Below are positions 26,086 through 34,900 of a DNA stretch of 64,000 nt, in pieces. Numbering within the stretch: the first letter of the stretch is position 1; the number at the start of each line of letters is the position of its first letter. This DNA comes from an uncultured Elusimicrobia bacterium. Its GTDB lineage: Bacteria > Elusimicrobiota > Elusimicrobia > Elusimicrobiales > Elusimicrobiaceae. The stretch spans positions 62,001 through 126,000 of the forward strand of contig CAMZGO010000001.1 in assembly GCA_947306425.1 (NCBI GenBank). The letters are read 5' to 3'. The notes beneath the pieces are model-generated. The model did no database searches. It worked only from the letters and a program-made list of their open reading frames with translations, and was not told where the DNA came from. The position numbers and the translations under genes are program-made.

Positions 26086-27246
26086 TCATAAACCTTTTTT
26101 AAATGGGGAAATTGCACGTAAACGGGCAATAATATCGGGCAATATTTTAATAACCGTTTGTATTTCTTCTAAAGTAGTAAAACGGCTTAAAGAAAATCTT
26201 ATTGAACCATGGGCAAACTGGAACGGCACACCCATTGCTCTTAAAACATGTGAAGGTTCCAAAGAACCGGTCGTACAAGCAGAACCGGATGAAGCACAAA
26301 CACCTTCTTCATCCAAAAACATTAAAATGCTTTCCCCTTCAATATAGCCAAAACTCATGTTCAAAGTATTTGGCAAACGGTTTTTTACATCACCATTAAT
26401 TTTTACATCGGGAATTTCTTTAAGTAACTCCTTTTCAAGCAAATCCCGCAACGGTTTAACATGGGTTTGATACTCCGGCAAATGCTGTAAAGCAATCTCA
26501 GCGGCATAACCAAAACCAACAATATTTGGTACATTTTCCGTACCGGCACGGCGTAAATTTTCCTGGTGCCCACCACGCATAAAGGGCATAAAACGAGTTC
26601 CTTGCTTAATATACAAAGCACCCATACCTTTCGGGCCATGTATTTTATGGGAAGAAATTGATACAAAGTCAGCATTAATGTCTTTAACATCAGTTGGAAT
26701 TTTACCTGCTGCCTGCACTGCATCAGTATGAAATAAAGCCCCTTTTGCATGGGCAAGTTCTGCAATTTCTTTGATGGGAAAAATTGTACCTGTTTCACTA
26801 TTTGCCCACATAGTAGTAACAATGGCAGTATCTTCATCTAATGCCTTTTTATATTGCTCCATGTTAAAACGGCCGAATTCATCCACCCCTATAATATCAA
26901 GCCGATAACCATGTGAAGCCAAAAATCTGCAAACCTCTAGAACAGCCGGATGTTCAACTGCAGAAGTTATAATATGCTTCTTTTGCGGGTAAGAATTTAC
27001 GGCAGAAAATATTGCCGTACTATCCCCTTCAGTACCGCCGGAAGTAAAAATAATTTCCTCCGCATCTGAATTTAACAAAGCAGCCACTTGTGCGCGGGCT
27101 TTTTCTATAACGTGCTTATTTGAACCACCGAAAGTATGAATACTGCTGGCATTACCATAAAAATCAGTAAAATAAGGTCCCATCTTTTGCAAAACTTCCG
27201 GCAAAGTGCGGGTGGTGGCATTATTATCTAAATAAATTACTTTCAC
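26086..27246 (-). CDS. nifS: Cysteine desulfurase (NifS/IscS class)
   Basis: PLP enzyme taking sulfur from cysteine for Fe-S cluster assembly, 386 residues. It starts YLDNNATTRTLPEV. The PLP lysine is in SISSHKIHGPKG, and the active Cys loop is GVCASSGSACTTG. It overlaps nifU by 4 bp (ATGA), so sulfur donor and scaffold are coupled. No nitrogenase genes are nearby, so this pair probably serves general Fe-S needs. Confidence 0.95.
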   Translation of the reverse strand: MKVIYLDNNATTRTLPEVLQKMGPYFTDFYGNASSIHTFGGSNKHVIEKARAQVAALLNSDAEEIIFTSGGTEGDSTAIFSAVNSYPQKKHIITSAVEHPAVLEVCRFLASHGYRLDIIGVDEFGRFNMEQYKKALDEDTAIVTTMWANSETGTIFPIKEIAELAHAKGALFHTDAVQAAGKIPTDVKDINADFVSISSHKIHGPKGMGALYIKQGTRFMPFMRGGHQENLRRAGTENVPNIVGFGYAAEIALQHLPEYQTHVKPLRDLLEKELLKEIPDVKINGDVKNRLPNTLNMSFGYIEGESILMFLDEEGVCASSGSACTTGSLEPSHVLRAMGVPFQFAHGSIRFSLSRFTTLEEIQTVIKILPDIIARLRAISPFKKGL

Positions 27247-28100
27247 GCTTGTTTGACCTCAAGGTTTTTATCAAGTTTTTCTTGTAAAGTCTTACCTACA
27301 AAATTTTTAAGTGTCATTTGGCTTGCAATACAAGCGGCGCAACCCCCAAGCAAACGAACTGTAACAATATTGCCGTTTAAATCCACAAGTTCTATACTGC
27401 CGCCGTCCCGATTAAGCTGCGGTTTAATTTCGGTATTTAAAACATTTTCAATAGCTTTAATTTTTTCAACAATAGTTAAAGCGGAAAAGGGTTTCTTTTC
27501 CTCTTGCTTTTTTTGCGGAATTTCGCAAGCCAAAACTTTATTCAAAATTTCCTGTATTGCACCCTTACATTTACCGCAGGCACCGCCGGCTTTTGTAAAG
27601 TGCGTAACATCTTCTACAGTTTTCAAGTTATTAGCATGTATTGCCTTTAAAATCGTTTCTTCAGTAACATTGAAACACTGACAAATTAACTTTGACTCCT
27701 GCGCCTGCTCAAAGACTACCGGTTTGCCCCCTTGACGATAACTTTTAATTGCGGCCTCTAAGGCTTCCATACCCATTACGGAACAGTGCATTTTAGCTTC
27801 AGGCAGAGAACCCAGCGCATTGGCGATATCTTGGTTTGTGATTTTTGAGGCCTCAGTCAACGTTTTACCTTTAGCCATTTCTGTCAATACAGACGAGGAC
27901 GCTATAGCCGAAGCGCAACCAAATGTTTGAAATTTAATATCTTCAATAACTTCCGTTTCTTTGTTAACTTTTATTGTTAATTTTAAAGCATCCCCACAAA
28001 TTAAACTACCGACTTGGCCTGTGCCGTCAGCATTTTCAATAATACCTACATTGCGCGGATTTTTAAAATGGTCTAAAACTTTATCCGTATAATCCCACAT
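27243..28100 (-). CDS. nifU: NifU-type Fe-S cluster scaffold
   Basis: A 285-residue three-domain NifU. An N-terminal IscU-like scaffold has three Cys (LICGDALKL, FGCASAIASS, MHCSVMG). A central BFD-type [2Fe-2S] domain has CQCFNV and CGKC. A C-terminal Nfu domain has the CxxC in GGCAACIASQMTL. RBS AGGAG precedes the ATG. The first gene of a long minus-strand run through secA to the CofE-like gene. Confidence 0.95.
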   Translation of the reverse strand: MWDYTDKVLDHFKNPRNVGIIENADGTGQVGSLICGDALKLTIKVNKETEVIEDIKFQTFGCASAIASSSVLTEMAKGKTLTEASKITNQDIANALGSLPEAKMHCSVMGMEALEAAIKSYRQGGKPVVFEQAQESKLICQCFNVTEETILKAIHANNLKTVEDVTHFTKAGGACGKCKGAIQEILNKVLACEIPQKKQEEKKPFSALTIVEKIKAIENVLNTEIKPQLNRDGGSIELVDLNGNIVTVRLLGGCAACIASQMTLKNFVGKTLQEKLDKNLEVKQA

Positions 28101-28126
28101 AATAAACTCCTGTACTGCTAATATAT

Positions 28127-28132
28127 ATTATA
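28127..28132 (-). promoter_or_regulatory. Extended -10 promoter for nifU run
   Basis: On the minus strand TATAAT is preceded by TGC (ATGCTATAAT), an extended -10; no good -35 is seen. It lies 27 bp upstream of the nifU ATG and divergent from a similar element for glf at 28168-28176. Confidence 0.5.
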
Positions 28133-28167
28133 GCATTTATATGTAAGCACCGTTGGTCCGCCACATT

Positions 28168-28176
28168 TGCTATAAT
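28168..28176 (+). promoter_or_regulatory. Extended -10 promoter for glf
   Basis: TGCTATAAT with no convincing -35. The predicted transcript start (about 28183) is only a few bases before the glf ATG at 28186, so the mRNA may be nearly leaderless; no Shine-Dalgarno sequence is present between them. Confidence 0.45.
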
Positions 28177-28185
28177 AGTGCTGTA

Positions 28186-29319
28186 ATGGAAGATAGAAAC
28201 AATAACAATAACGAAATATATGCACTAATCATTGGCGCAGGTATCAGCGGTATTGTTTTGGCGCGGCTTTTGGCAGAAAAAAACCAAAAAGTACTCATTA
28301 TTGAAAAGCGCAACAATATCGGCGGAAATTGCTATGATTATATAGATAAAAACGGTATAAATATTCATAAATACGGCCCGCATATTTTCAGAACAGATAA
28401 CGGGAAAATTTGGCAGTTTTTATCACGCTTTACCGCTTGGCATGAATACAAACATAAAGTGCGCGCAATTATTGAGGGGAAGGAAATACCTATCCCTGTT
28501 AATTTTACTTCTATAGATACTTTATTTGACACAACAAAAGCAAAAGTTTTTAAAGAAAAATTAATTTCAAAATACGGTAAAAATGAAAAAGTACCTATTT
28601 TAGAACTTAAAAAAACTGATGATAAAGATTTACGAGAACTCGCCGCTTTTATTTATGAAAAAGTTTTTTATCACTATACATTAAAACAATGGGATTTAAA
28701 ACCGGAAGAATTAGCAGGTGATGCCCTTGCCAGAGTTCCTGTTTATACAAGTTATTATGACGGCTATTTTACAGAAAAATATCAGGCAATACCACAAAAT
28801 GGTTACACAAAAATGTTTGAAAATATTTTAAACCATCCAAATATTAAAGTGCAACTAAATACTGATTTCAAAGATTTAAAAAATACTAAATACAAATATT
28901 TATTTTACAGCGGCCCGATTGATGAATATTTTAATTATAGACTAGGTGCGTTGCCTTACCGCAGTTTGAATTTTGAATTTAAAACTTTACCGCAAAAACA
29001 ATTTCAAAGCGTTGCCGTAGTTAATTATACAAGCAAAGAACCTTTTACGAGAATAACCGAATTTAAACATTTTTTTAATCAAAAGATAGGACAAACAACC
29101 GTCGCTTATGAATACCCCGCCGCTTTTGAATTAAACAAAAACGAAAGATACTACCCCATACCTAAACAGGAAAATGAGCAACTTTATAAAAAATATTTGC
29201 AACTTGCCGAAAAAGAAAAAAATATTTATTTTATCGGCCGTCTGGGCGAATATAAATATTACAGCATGCAAAGTGCTATTGCGGCAATTTTTGAGTTGGT
29301 TAAAAAAATCGCTACTTGA
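28186..29319 (+). CDS. glf: UDP-galactopyranose mutase
   Basis: FAD enzyme converting UDP-galactopyranose to UDP-galactofuranose, the donor for Galf-containing surface glycans. The protein from the ATG at 28186 is 377 residues. The FAD fold is IIGAGISGIVLARLLAE, followed by EKRNNIGGNCYDY and NIHKYGPHIFRT. QWDLKPEEL and the C-terminal GRLGEYKYYSMQSAI are family blocks. The N-terminus holds a short Asn run (NNNNN). The frame is open 33 bp further upstream (TTG), but the extended -10 overlaps it. It opens the polysaccharide region and predicts Galf in the surface polymer. Confidence 0.95.
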   Translation: MEDRNNNNNEIYALIIGAGISGIVLARLLAEKNQKVLIIEKRNNIGGNCYDYIDKNGINIHKYGPHIFRTDNGKIWQFLSRFTAWHEYKHKVRAIIEGKEIPIPVNFTSIDTLFDTTKAKVFKEKLISKYGKNEKVPILELKKTDDKDLRELAAFIYEKVFYHYTLKQWDLKPEELAGDALARVPVYTSYYDGYFTEKYQAIPQNGYTKMFENILNHPNIKVQLNTDFKDLKNTKYKYLFYSGPIDEYFNYRLGALPYRSLNFEFKTLPQKQFQSVAVVNYTSKEPFTRITEFKHFFNQKIGQTTVAYEYPAAFELNKNERYYPIPKQENEQLYKKYLQLAEKEKNIYFIGRLGEYKYYSMQSAIAAIFELVKKIAT

Positions 29320-29345
29320 TATTTCAGTTAAAATTTTGCTATATT
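29316..29345 (+). promoter_or_regulatory. Sigma70-like promoter for the phage-like islet
   Basis: TTGATA (29316-29321), an 18-bp spacer and TATATT (29340-29345) with a TG extension. The -35 overlaps the glf stop codon. The predicted start, about 29352, makes the whole leader coincide with the hairpin described next. Confidence 0.5.
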
Positions 29346-29354
29346 GATGACGGG

Positions 29355-29393
29355 AGAGCTGCCTAAAACTCATAAAACAGGAGCTCTTTTTTT
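29355..29393 (+). terminator. Terminator-like hairpin containing the Shine-Dalgarno site
   Basis: The arm AGAGCT-G-CCT (29355-29364) pairs with AGGAGCTCT (29379-29387), followed by six T, the form of an intrinsic terminator. The ATG of the next gene follows immediately at 29394, and its likely Shine-Dalgarno AGGAG (29379-29383) lies inside the 3' arm. It can end glf transcription, and in a transcript from the 29316 promoter it could also block translation. Confidence 0.6.
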
Positions 29394-29693
29394 ATGATTA
29401 TTACTGATTTATCACTTGAAACCCCCTTAAATAAAGCTGTAAATTTAAAAGATATTGCTTTACATACCGGTATTGCAAATTGTTATAGCATAATTGCAAC
29501 CGGTACTTTTACCGGAACACCCACATTAACGATTTCACACGACGGTACGAACTTTTACCCGCTTTATAATAATGATGGCGAACAAACAGGACTTGAAGCA
29601 AACAAAGCATTATTTTTAAATTTTGCAAATGTATATCTTAAAGTTGATTTAACCGGTGTAACTTCCGAAGATTTAAAGGTTTCCATTCAATAG
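29394..29693 (+). CDS. Small phage-structural-like protein
   Basis: A 99-residue beta-rich protein without signal peptide or membrane segment. The pattern ATGTFTGTPTLTISHDGTNFYPL resembles short beta-sandwich proteins of phage tails, but I do not recognise a family. It is followed 9 bp later by an LRR-type protein of tail-fibre style, so both are probably one operon. The start is fixed by the upstream AGGAG although the spacing of 10 bases is long. Confidence 0.6.
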   Translation: MIITDLSLETPLNKAVNLKDIALHTGIANCYSIIATGTFTGTPTLTISHDGTNFYPLYNNDGEQTGLEANKALFLNFANVYLKVDLTGVTSEDLKVSIQ

Positions 29694-29702
29694 GGGGTAT
29701 TT

Positions 29703-30878
29703 ATGCAATTAACTTTGCAAAACTCTCTTTTAACTGATTTGGAAATTAAACAAAAAAGCAGCACTTTTAAAAAACCAAACAGTTGGCCTGATATCCGCAA
29801 AAACACATCCGATAATTGTATACGGCTTCTTGTTGATGAACGTTACCCTATCGGTTTTGTAGTCTCTGTTACCGGCGGTTATTCCGTTGATATAGATGGC
29901 GAACATTATGATGATTATACAAGCGGCGCACAGTTTTCTATGGCGGATTGGAGCGAATATTCCGCTACCGACGGCCACACTATTGACTACCCTACCGGAG
30001 CAAACAAAGCGCATATTATTGATATTTACCCGCAAACCGAAAGCGAAAATATCACGCAATTTAAATGTTCAAGGGTTGCTGCAAGCGGTACGGAAGCACA
30101 AGGTGTTTTATGGGCACATTTCAATTTAACCAACGCAATCATGCTTGACGAAATGCTTTACAATGATGTTACAAATACGCTATGTGCCGCTATAACCGCA
30201 AAAAGCGATAAGATAACCTTAACATCAATATACGGTTGGTCTAGTGGCATTAATAGAACATTTGCAAACTGTTCTTCGCTAGAATATATTCCTTCTTTAA
30301 TTACAAGAAGCGGACAAAAAACATATTGGGAAGCCTTTAAAGGAACACAAATTAAAAAAGTTAAACTATCTCAAGGAAAAACAAGTACAGATTCTTACGG
30401 CTTATTTCAAAGTTGTCAACAACTTGAAAAAATAGAAGGAGACTTTACTATTGTTCCTACAGAAAGAACTTTCTTAAATTGTCAAAGTTTAAAACAACTT
30501 CCTACTTTAGATTCTATAAGTTCTACTAATATGACTGATTTTATAGTAAATGCTGTTGCACTTAAAGATACTGTTTTAGATGTAAGAGATGCTACAGGTG
30601 CCACAAGAATAGATTGTTTTGCTCAAAGTTCTGATTATTTTATGAGCGGTTTTAAAGGTTTAAGAGTTTCTAATTCCGCACCCTTCAGCGGAACATCACC
30701 ACAAATAAATGTATCTTACACAGGATTGGACAGAGATGCTTTAGTACAGTTATTTAATGATTTGCCTACCGTAAATGAAGGCCAAATTATAAATATAGTC
30801 GGTTGCTCAGGAACTGCTAATTTAAGTGACGATGACAAGACGCTGGCGACAGACAAAGGTTGGACTATAGCAGAATAG
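29703..30878 (+). CDS. LRR/BspA-like protein, phage tail-fibre style
   Basis: A 391-residue protein without signal peptide. The N-terminal ~150 residues are unrecognised. Residues ~185-300 contain irregular leucine-rich units of the BspA kind (FANCSSLEYIPSL, FQSCQQLEKIEG, FLNCQSLKQLPTL). The C-terminus, with LVQLFNDLPTVNEGQIINI and LATDKGWTIAE, is a block often seen at the end of gut-phage receptor-binding or surface LRR proteins. Its role is probably surface recognition, by inference. RBS AGGGGG is 6 bp upstream. No other phage genes accompany it. Confidence 0.65.
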   Translation: MQLTLQNSLLTDLEIKQKSSTFKKPNSWPDIRKNTSDNCIRLLVDERYPIGFVVSVTGGYSVDIDGEHYDDYTSGAQFSMADWSEYSATDGHTIDYPTGANKAHIIDIYPQTESENITQFKCSRVAASGTEAQGVLWAHFNLTNAIMLDEMLYNDVTNTLCAAITAKSDKITLTSIYGWSSGINRTFANCSSLEYIPSLITRSGQKTYWEAFKGTQIKKVKLSQGKTSTDSYGLFQSCQQLEKIEGDFTIVPTERTFLNCQSLKQLPTLDSISSTNMTDFIVNAVALKDTVLDVRDATGATRIDCFAQSSDYFMSGFKGLRVSNSAPFSGTSPQINVSYTGLDRDALVQLFNDLPTVNEGQIINIVGCSGTANLSDDDKTLATDKGWTIAE

Positions 30879-30886
30879 GAGCATAT

Positions 30887-31057
30887 ATGAAATACCTTCT
30901 GATTGAAAATGACAAAGGCACATATACAAAAAACGGTAAAAATTATGATATCTTGGAATGTAATAATGCCGTTGGTCCTAAGTCAAATGATTTTAAGGAA
31001 TACAAAAACTTAAATAATGCAATAAGATATTTCGGCCTTAAAAGAATTGAGGACTAA
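30887..31057 (+). CDS. Small hypothetical protein of the phage-like islet
   Basis: A 56-residue charged protein (MKYLLIENDKGTYTKNGKNY...) with no membrane segment. The start at 30887 is preceded by AGGAG. It lies 8 bp after the LRR gene and is followed by a strong terminator, so it closes the three-gene islet. The function is unknown. Confidence 0.6.
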   Translation: MKYLLIENDKGTYTKNGKNYDILECNNAVGPKSNDFKEYKNLNNAIRYFGLKRIED

Positions 31058-31089
31058 AAATAAACCCCGTTTTATACGGGGTTTATTTT
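31057..31089. terminator. Bidirectional intrinsic terminator
   Basis: A stem TAAACCCCGT/ACGGGGTTTA (31061-31070 with 31076-31085), loop TTTAT, with A-rich sequence before and T-rich after. It separates the plus-strand islet from the minus-strand flippase gene and can serve both. Confidence 0.85.
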
Positions 31090-31133
31090 AAAACAATTCA
31101 AAAACACTAAAATAGCACTTTGTCTTATAAAAC

Positions 31134-32672
31134 TTAATGAAACCGTCTAAGTATTTTGAACCGAGAAATATGACTCAAAAAATCAGCTAATACTTTTGAA
31201 CGTAAAACATACAAAACAAATAAGTAAATGACAATAATCTCAACAGCAATTATCATGAATCTAATATAAGAATTTTCAATAAGAAAGAACTGTAAAATAT
31301 AACTGCCACTAGCAGCCGCTAACGCGGCAATTATTCCTTTAATATATTCTGATTTATCTTTTAAAAGAGAGAACCCGGGCAAATATACCTTTACTTTTAT
31401 CAGTAACAATAAAGTCGCAATCCCTAGAGATAAACTAGTTGCTAAAGCAATTCCACCAATTCCTAAAAAGTGAGATAGTAAAATACTTAAACTGATATTA
31501 CACAATACCGTAATAATTCCATTGGCCATGGGGAAAGAGGTGTTTTGAAACGCATAAAATACTCTCACTAAATTACTGCGCGCCATATTAAAGATGAATC
31601 CTACTGAATAACCCATTACAACCGCTACTGTTTGCTCTACCGCAAATGTTCCAAAAGCGCCACGTCCATATAAACAATAAACTAGTTCCCGGCCAATTGT
31701 TAAACAAATTATCATAAACGGCAGTACAGACAAGGAAAGTGCAACTACAGCCTTTGAAAGAATTTCCCCTATTTTCTCCCGTTGGTTCTCAGCAGCCAAT
31801 GTGGAAAAATGAGCAAATAAAACTGTAGAAACTGATGATATAATAAGCGTAGTAATAATTTCATTAATACTTCCGCCATAAGTTAGAAATGAAACATTAC
31901 CCGTTCCCAACATTGTAGCCAATTTTTTGTCAACGATATCATTTATTTCAAACATTGCATTCCCCAACATAAGCGGGAATGCAAGACGTAATAATAGCCA
32001 TACGGGTTTATAAGAAGTTATTTTTCCCCATACTATAAAAAAATACTTTCGCACACAATATGTTACTAGTATACACTCAATCAATCCGGAAAGTAAAAAA
32101 GCATATACTAAAGATACCACTCCTTTCGCCCGAAAGAAAAAGACTAATGCAACTATTAAAAATAAATTTTGAAAAAAACCCTGACTACGGCCAGGGATAA
32201 AAATTTTCTCTGCTTCCAAAATAACATTGACTGTTAAGAAGTACCCCCACAACAAAAAAGCCACTGACATTAAACGCAAGTAATAGGTAAGCGAAACAAC
32301 ATAATCGGCCTCTGCCCCTCTCGGGGAAAAAAATTCTGATACAAAAGGAGCAAATATATAACACACAATTGCTAACAACAAAGCCAACGGTAAACAAACA
32401 CGTAATACAGCATTAATAAGTTGATTGGCAGCCCCCCTCCCATTTTGGACCAACTTTTGTGTGTAAATAGGAAGTAAAGAAACGGACAAAGCCGAAAACA
32501 ATATCATACACAATTGCTCTACCACACCACATGCCACAAAAAAAGTGTCCGTTTGCGCAGAAGCCCCGCCGATAGCAGCAAAGGAGATCTGTTTTACCAA
32601 ACCTAAACCTTTGGTAAAAAACATAAATCCGGACAGTAATATCGCAGAGCGAAAAATAGATTTTTGTGTCAT
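31134..32672 (-). CDS. MurJ/MviN-family lipid-linked oligosaccharide flippase
   Basis: A polytopic membrane protein of 512 residues from the ATG at 32672; a TTG at 32699 in the same frame is an alternative but would give an atypical N-terminus. About 13-14 membrane helices. MviN-type signatures are TDTFFVACGVVEQL, LYGRGAFG and RVFYAFQNTSFP. MurJ flips lipid II; here the gene is embedded among glycosyltransferases and a polymerase, so it may act as the Wzx-type flippase of the polysaccharide locus. Which is true cannot be decided from sequence. Confidence 0.85.
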   Translation of the reverse strand: MTQKSIFRSAILLSGFMFFTKGLGLVKQISFAAIGGASAQTDTFFVACGVVEQLCMILFSALSVSLLPIYTQKLVQNGRGAANQLINAVLRVCLPLALLLAIVCYIFAPFVSEFFSPRGAEADYVVSLTYYLRLMSVAFLLWGYFLTVNVILEAEKIFIPGRSQGFFQNLFLIVALVFFFRAKGVVSLVYAFLLSGLIECILVTYCVRKYFFIVWGKITSYKPVWLLLRLAFPLMLGNAMFEINDIVDKKLATMLGTGNVSFLTYGGSINEIITTLIISSVSTVLFAHFSTLAAENQREKIGEILSKAVVALSLSVLPFMIICLTIGRELVYCLYGRGAFGTFAVEQTVAVVMGYSVGFIFNMARSNLVRVFYAFQNTSFPMANGIITVLCNISLSILLSHFLGIGGIALATSLSLGIATLLLLIKVKVYLPGFSLLKDKSEYIKGIIAALAAASGSYILQFFLIENSYIRFMIIAVEIIVIYLFVLYVLRSKVLADFLSHISRFKILRRFH

Positions 32673-32705
32673 AAAAACTGTTATTCCCCTTAAATACAAA
32701 TAGTT

Positions 32706-33791
32706 TTAAGGGTTTTTTTGTATAAAACTTTTGCTGTTTTTAATCTTCCCATAAAAATGCTCTTCTATTTTTGAAACAAAAGATTGAACAGATAACTTTT
32801 TTTCAATTTTTCTTCTAATCAAATCAAATAAAACAGCCGCCGTAAAAAATAATATACTAAAACCTAAAATATAGCATACTAGTATATACCAATCGGATTT
32901 GAATAAAAAAGAAAAATGCTCCGATATAAAATACTTTCTAATCAAATAATGGTCATTAAGTAAATATACGCTAAAAATACTCGGCGTAATTGCAGAAATT
33001 AAAAATATATTTGATGGTTTAAAACGGGAAAAGAGCATAAGCAAACATAAACTTACAATAATAATTGTCGGCGAATCATTCCGCAACCACAAAATGCCCA
33101 AAAACGGTTTCACAGGTTCCAAATATATGCGCCAAACCCAAGTAAAAAAAATCAAACAGGCAATAAGCGCAATATATACAGCATTGTTAAGTTTAATTTC
33201 CCCTTGATACTTGCTTAAAAAGGCACCTATAAAATACATGTAGATTAGTAATATCGGGCCTAACACCACCGGTAATAAATGTGATAAATACAGCACCGCA
33301 CCACCCATAATTGCATAATAAATCAAATATTTTTTACTGTATTTTAAAACGATATTATTAAGCAAAGGTGCAAATAAAATAACAAAAAAATAGGCCGTAA
33401 AATACCAATAAGCCTTTGTGGTAAGCGGGGCAAAAGATTTTAATAATTCTTTTCCACTTATACTACCGGGGTATAAAAAATAAAACAACAAACTGATACC
33501 GGCACTATAAAACAAAACTTGCAACCATAATCTCAAAAAGCCACTTACACGATGTCTTTTCTGATGCTGAAACCCCACAAAACCGCTGATAAGGGCAAAC
33601 ACATCAACCCCACACCATACCACCGTTTGGAAAAAAGTGCTTATATAATAATTAGCAGTTCCTATTTGGGAGTTTGATATAATATTACCGTGTAAAATGG
33701 AATGTCCCGTTACGATAAACAACATAGCAACTATTCTTAGCACATCAATACCGTAATTACGGCTGTTTTTATTAAAAGAAACGGATTGCAT
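32706..33791 (-). CDS. Acyltransferase family 3 membrane protein
   Basis: A 361-residue O-acyltransferase with about ten membrane helices. The N-terminus NYGIDVLRIVAMLFIVTGHS contains the characteristic R and the conserved His, and is of the WecH/YiaH style. It overlaps the upstream polymerase-like gene by 20 bp. It probably acetylates the polymer made by the neighbouring genes. It is distinct in sequence from the acyltransferase at 5612-6760. Confidence 0.85.
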   Translation of the reverse strand: MQSVSFNKNSRNYGIDVLRIVAMLFIVTGHSILHGNIISNSQIGTANYYISTFFQTVVWCGVDVFALISGFVGFQHQKRHRVSGFLRLWLQVLFYSAGISLLFYFLYPGSISGKELLKSFAPLTTKAYWYFTAYFFVILFAPLLNNIVLKYSKKYLIYYAIMGGAVLYLSHLLPVVLGPILLIYMYFIGAFLSKYQGEIKLNNAVYIALIACLIFFTWVWRIYLEPVKPFLGILWLRNDSPTIIIVSLCLLMLFSRFKPSNIFLISAITPSIFSVYLLNDHYLIRKYFISEHFSFLFKSDWYILVCYILGFSILFFTAAVLFDLIRRKIEKKLSVQSFVSKIEEHFYGKIKNSKSFIQKNP

Positions 33792-34881
33792 TTAAATCTC
33801 CCCTAAGGCCACAAATAAACATAATGAAAATAGAAATAACCATTAAAATACCATAGCGGTAACGGCGTTTTCTTACCCACTCGTCATTTAAAACTTCCAT
33901 TAAAGCGGGCATTACGATAAAACTTGCAAAGTTGATATATCTGTCATAAATTGAGAAAGTAAAAAACAATGCGATACAAATAAGAAATATACTGCCTACA
34001 ATTTTACGCATTTTATGAAATTCTAAAGAATACCGCGGATTATGGTAAGGATAATATAATAACCAAACACATACTAACATATAACAAGTGCTTAACGCAT
34101 ATTCCCAAACATAAGAGAATATATTACTATTTATATAAATATTGGCTTTAGTAATTGTATCGGTAATATTATTCCTAAAGTATACTGCAAAAAGGGCAGA
34201 TACGCTCGCCAAAACAATTAAATAAAGCACACGTCCTAAACCGCGTTTTTCATAAATAATATAAAATGCAAAACGTATAGCAACTAATACTAATGCCGCC
34301 TGATGGAAAAAAGAGGCAAGCAAATAAATAGGAATATTTTTGATAATACTTGTCTTATTATAGACTTCATTATACACACATCTGGCAACAAAAGAAAAGG
34401 CCAACATGCTTCTTATTCCGCTTATTACTTCGCCATAAATACCTCTGCTCATAAAGAGAAACACAACTAAAGCAATAACGGCGTGGTTTATTTTCTTTTT
34501 AGCTGCATAATCGCCGACAATATAAAAGATATTCCAACAAAAAAGGAAAGCGGTAACGGCTGGTATTAAATGCTTATCAATGTTGTATAAAAATGCCAAG
34601 TATAAGTGGCTTAAGGGGGAACCAGTCCAATATGCAAACACTTCAGAAACCATATCTAACAAAGGTAATCCGCGATACCATTCAGATACTTGCCACAAAC
34701 GATATAAATCCAATGATTCAGAAGGTATAAAGAAATATGCCAGTACCGTTAAAATTATTGTATATATCCAAAGTGTAAGTTTTATATTACATTTTTTGCG
34801 CTGTAATAAAAAAAACATCCATATTACTAAAATCGCATAGATGATAATTGAATAAGCGCGTTCTAAAAAATAATGTTCCAT
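33772..34881 (-). CDS. EpsG/Wzy-like polysaccharide polymerase
   Basis: A 369-residue protein with about ten membrane helices and a periplasmic-style loop containing SLDLYRLWQVSEWYRGLP. The arrangement, with DLYRLY-like residues after the third helix and many aromatic helices, fits the EpsG family of polysaccharide polymerases. The assignment rests on topology and context among glycosyltransferases and a flippase. It overlaps the acyltransferase gene. Confidence 0.7.
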   Translation of the reverse strand: MEHYFLERAYSIIIYAILVIWMFFLLQRKKCNIKLTLWIYTIILTVLAYFFIPSESLDLYRLWQVSEWYRGLPLLDMVSEVFAYWTGSPLSHLYLAFLYNIDKHLIPAVTAFLFCWNIFYIVGDYAAKKKINHAVIALVVFLFMSRGIYGEVISGIRSMLAFSFVARCVYNEVYNKTSIIKNIPIYLLASFFHQAALVLVAIRFAFYIIYEKRGLGRVLYLIVLASVSALFAVYFRNNITDTITKANIYINSNIFSYVWEYALSTCYMLVCVWLLYYPYHNPRYSLEFHKMRKIVGSIFLICIALFFTFSIYDRYINFASFIVMPALMEVLNDEWVRKRRYRYGILMVISIFIMFICGLRGDLNAIRFF

Positions 34882-34900
34882 AGAAATAATTTATATTCTA

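Noticed and set aside
26086-28100. A nitrogen fixation region, because of nifS/nifU
   Set aside because: No nif structural or regulatory genes are near; the pair is a general Fe-S assembly module.
29394-31057. A prophage
   Set aside because: Only three small genes, with no integrase, capsid, portal or lysis gene; called an islet instead.
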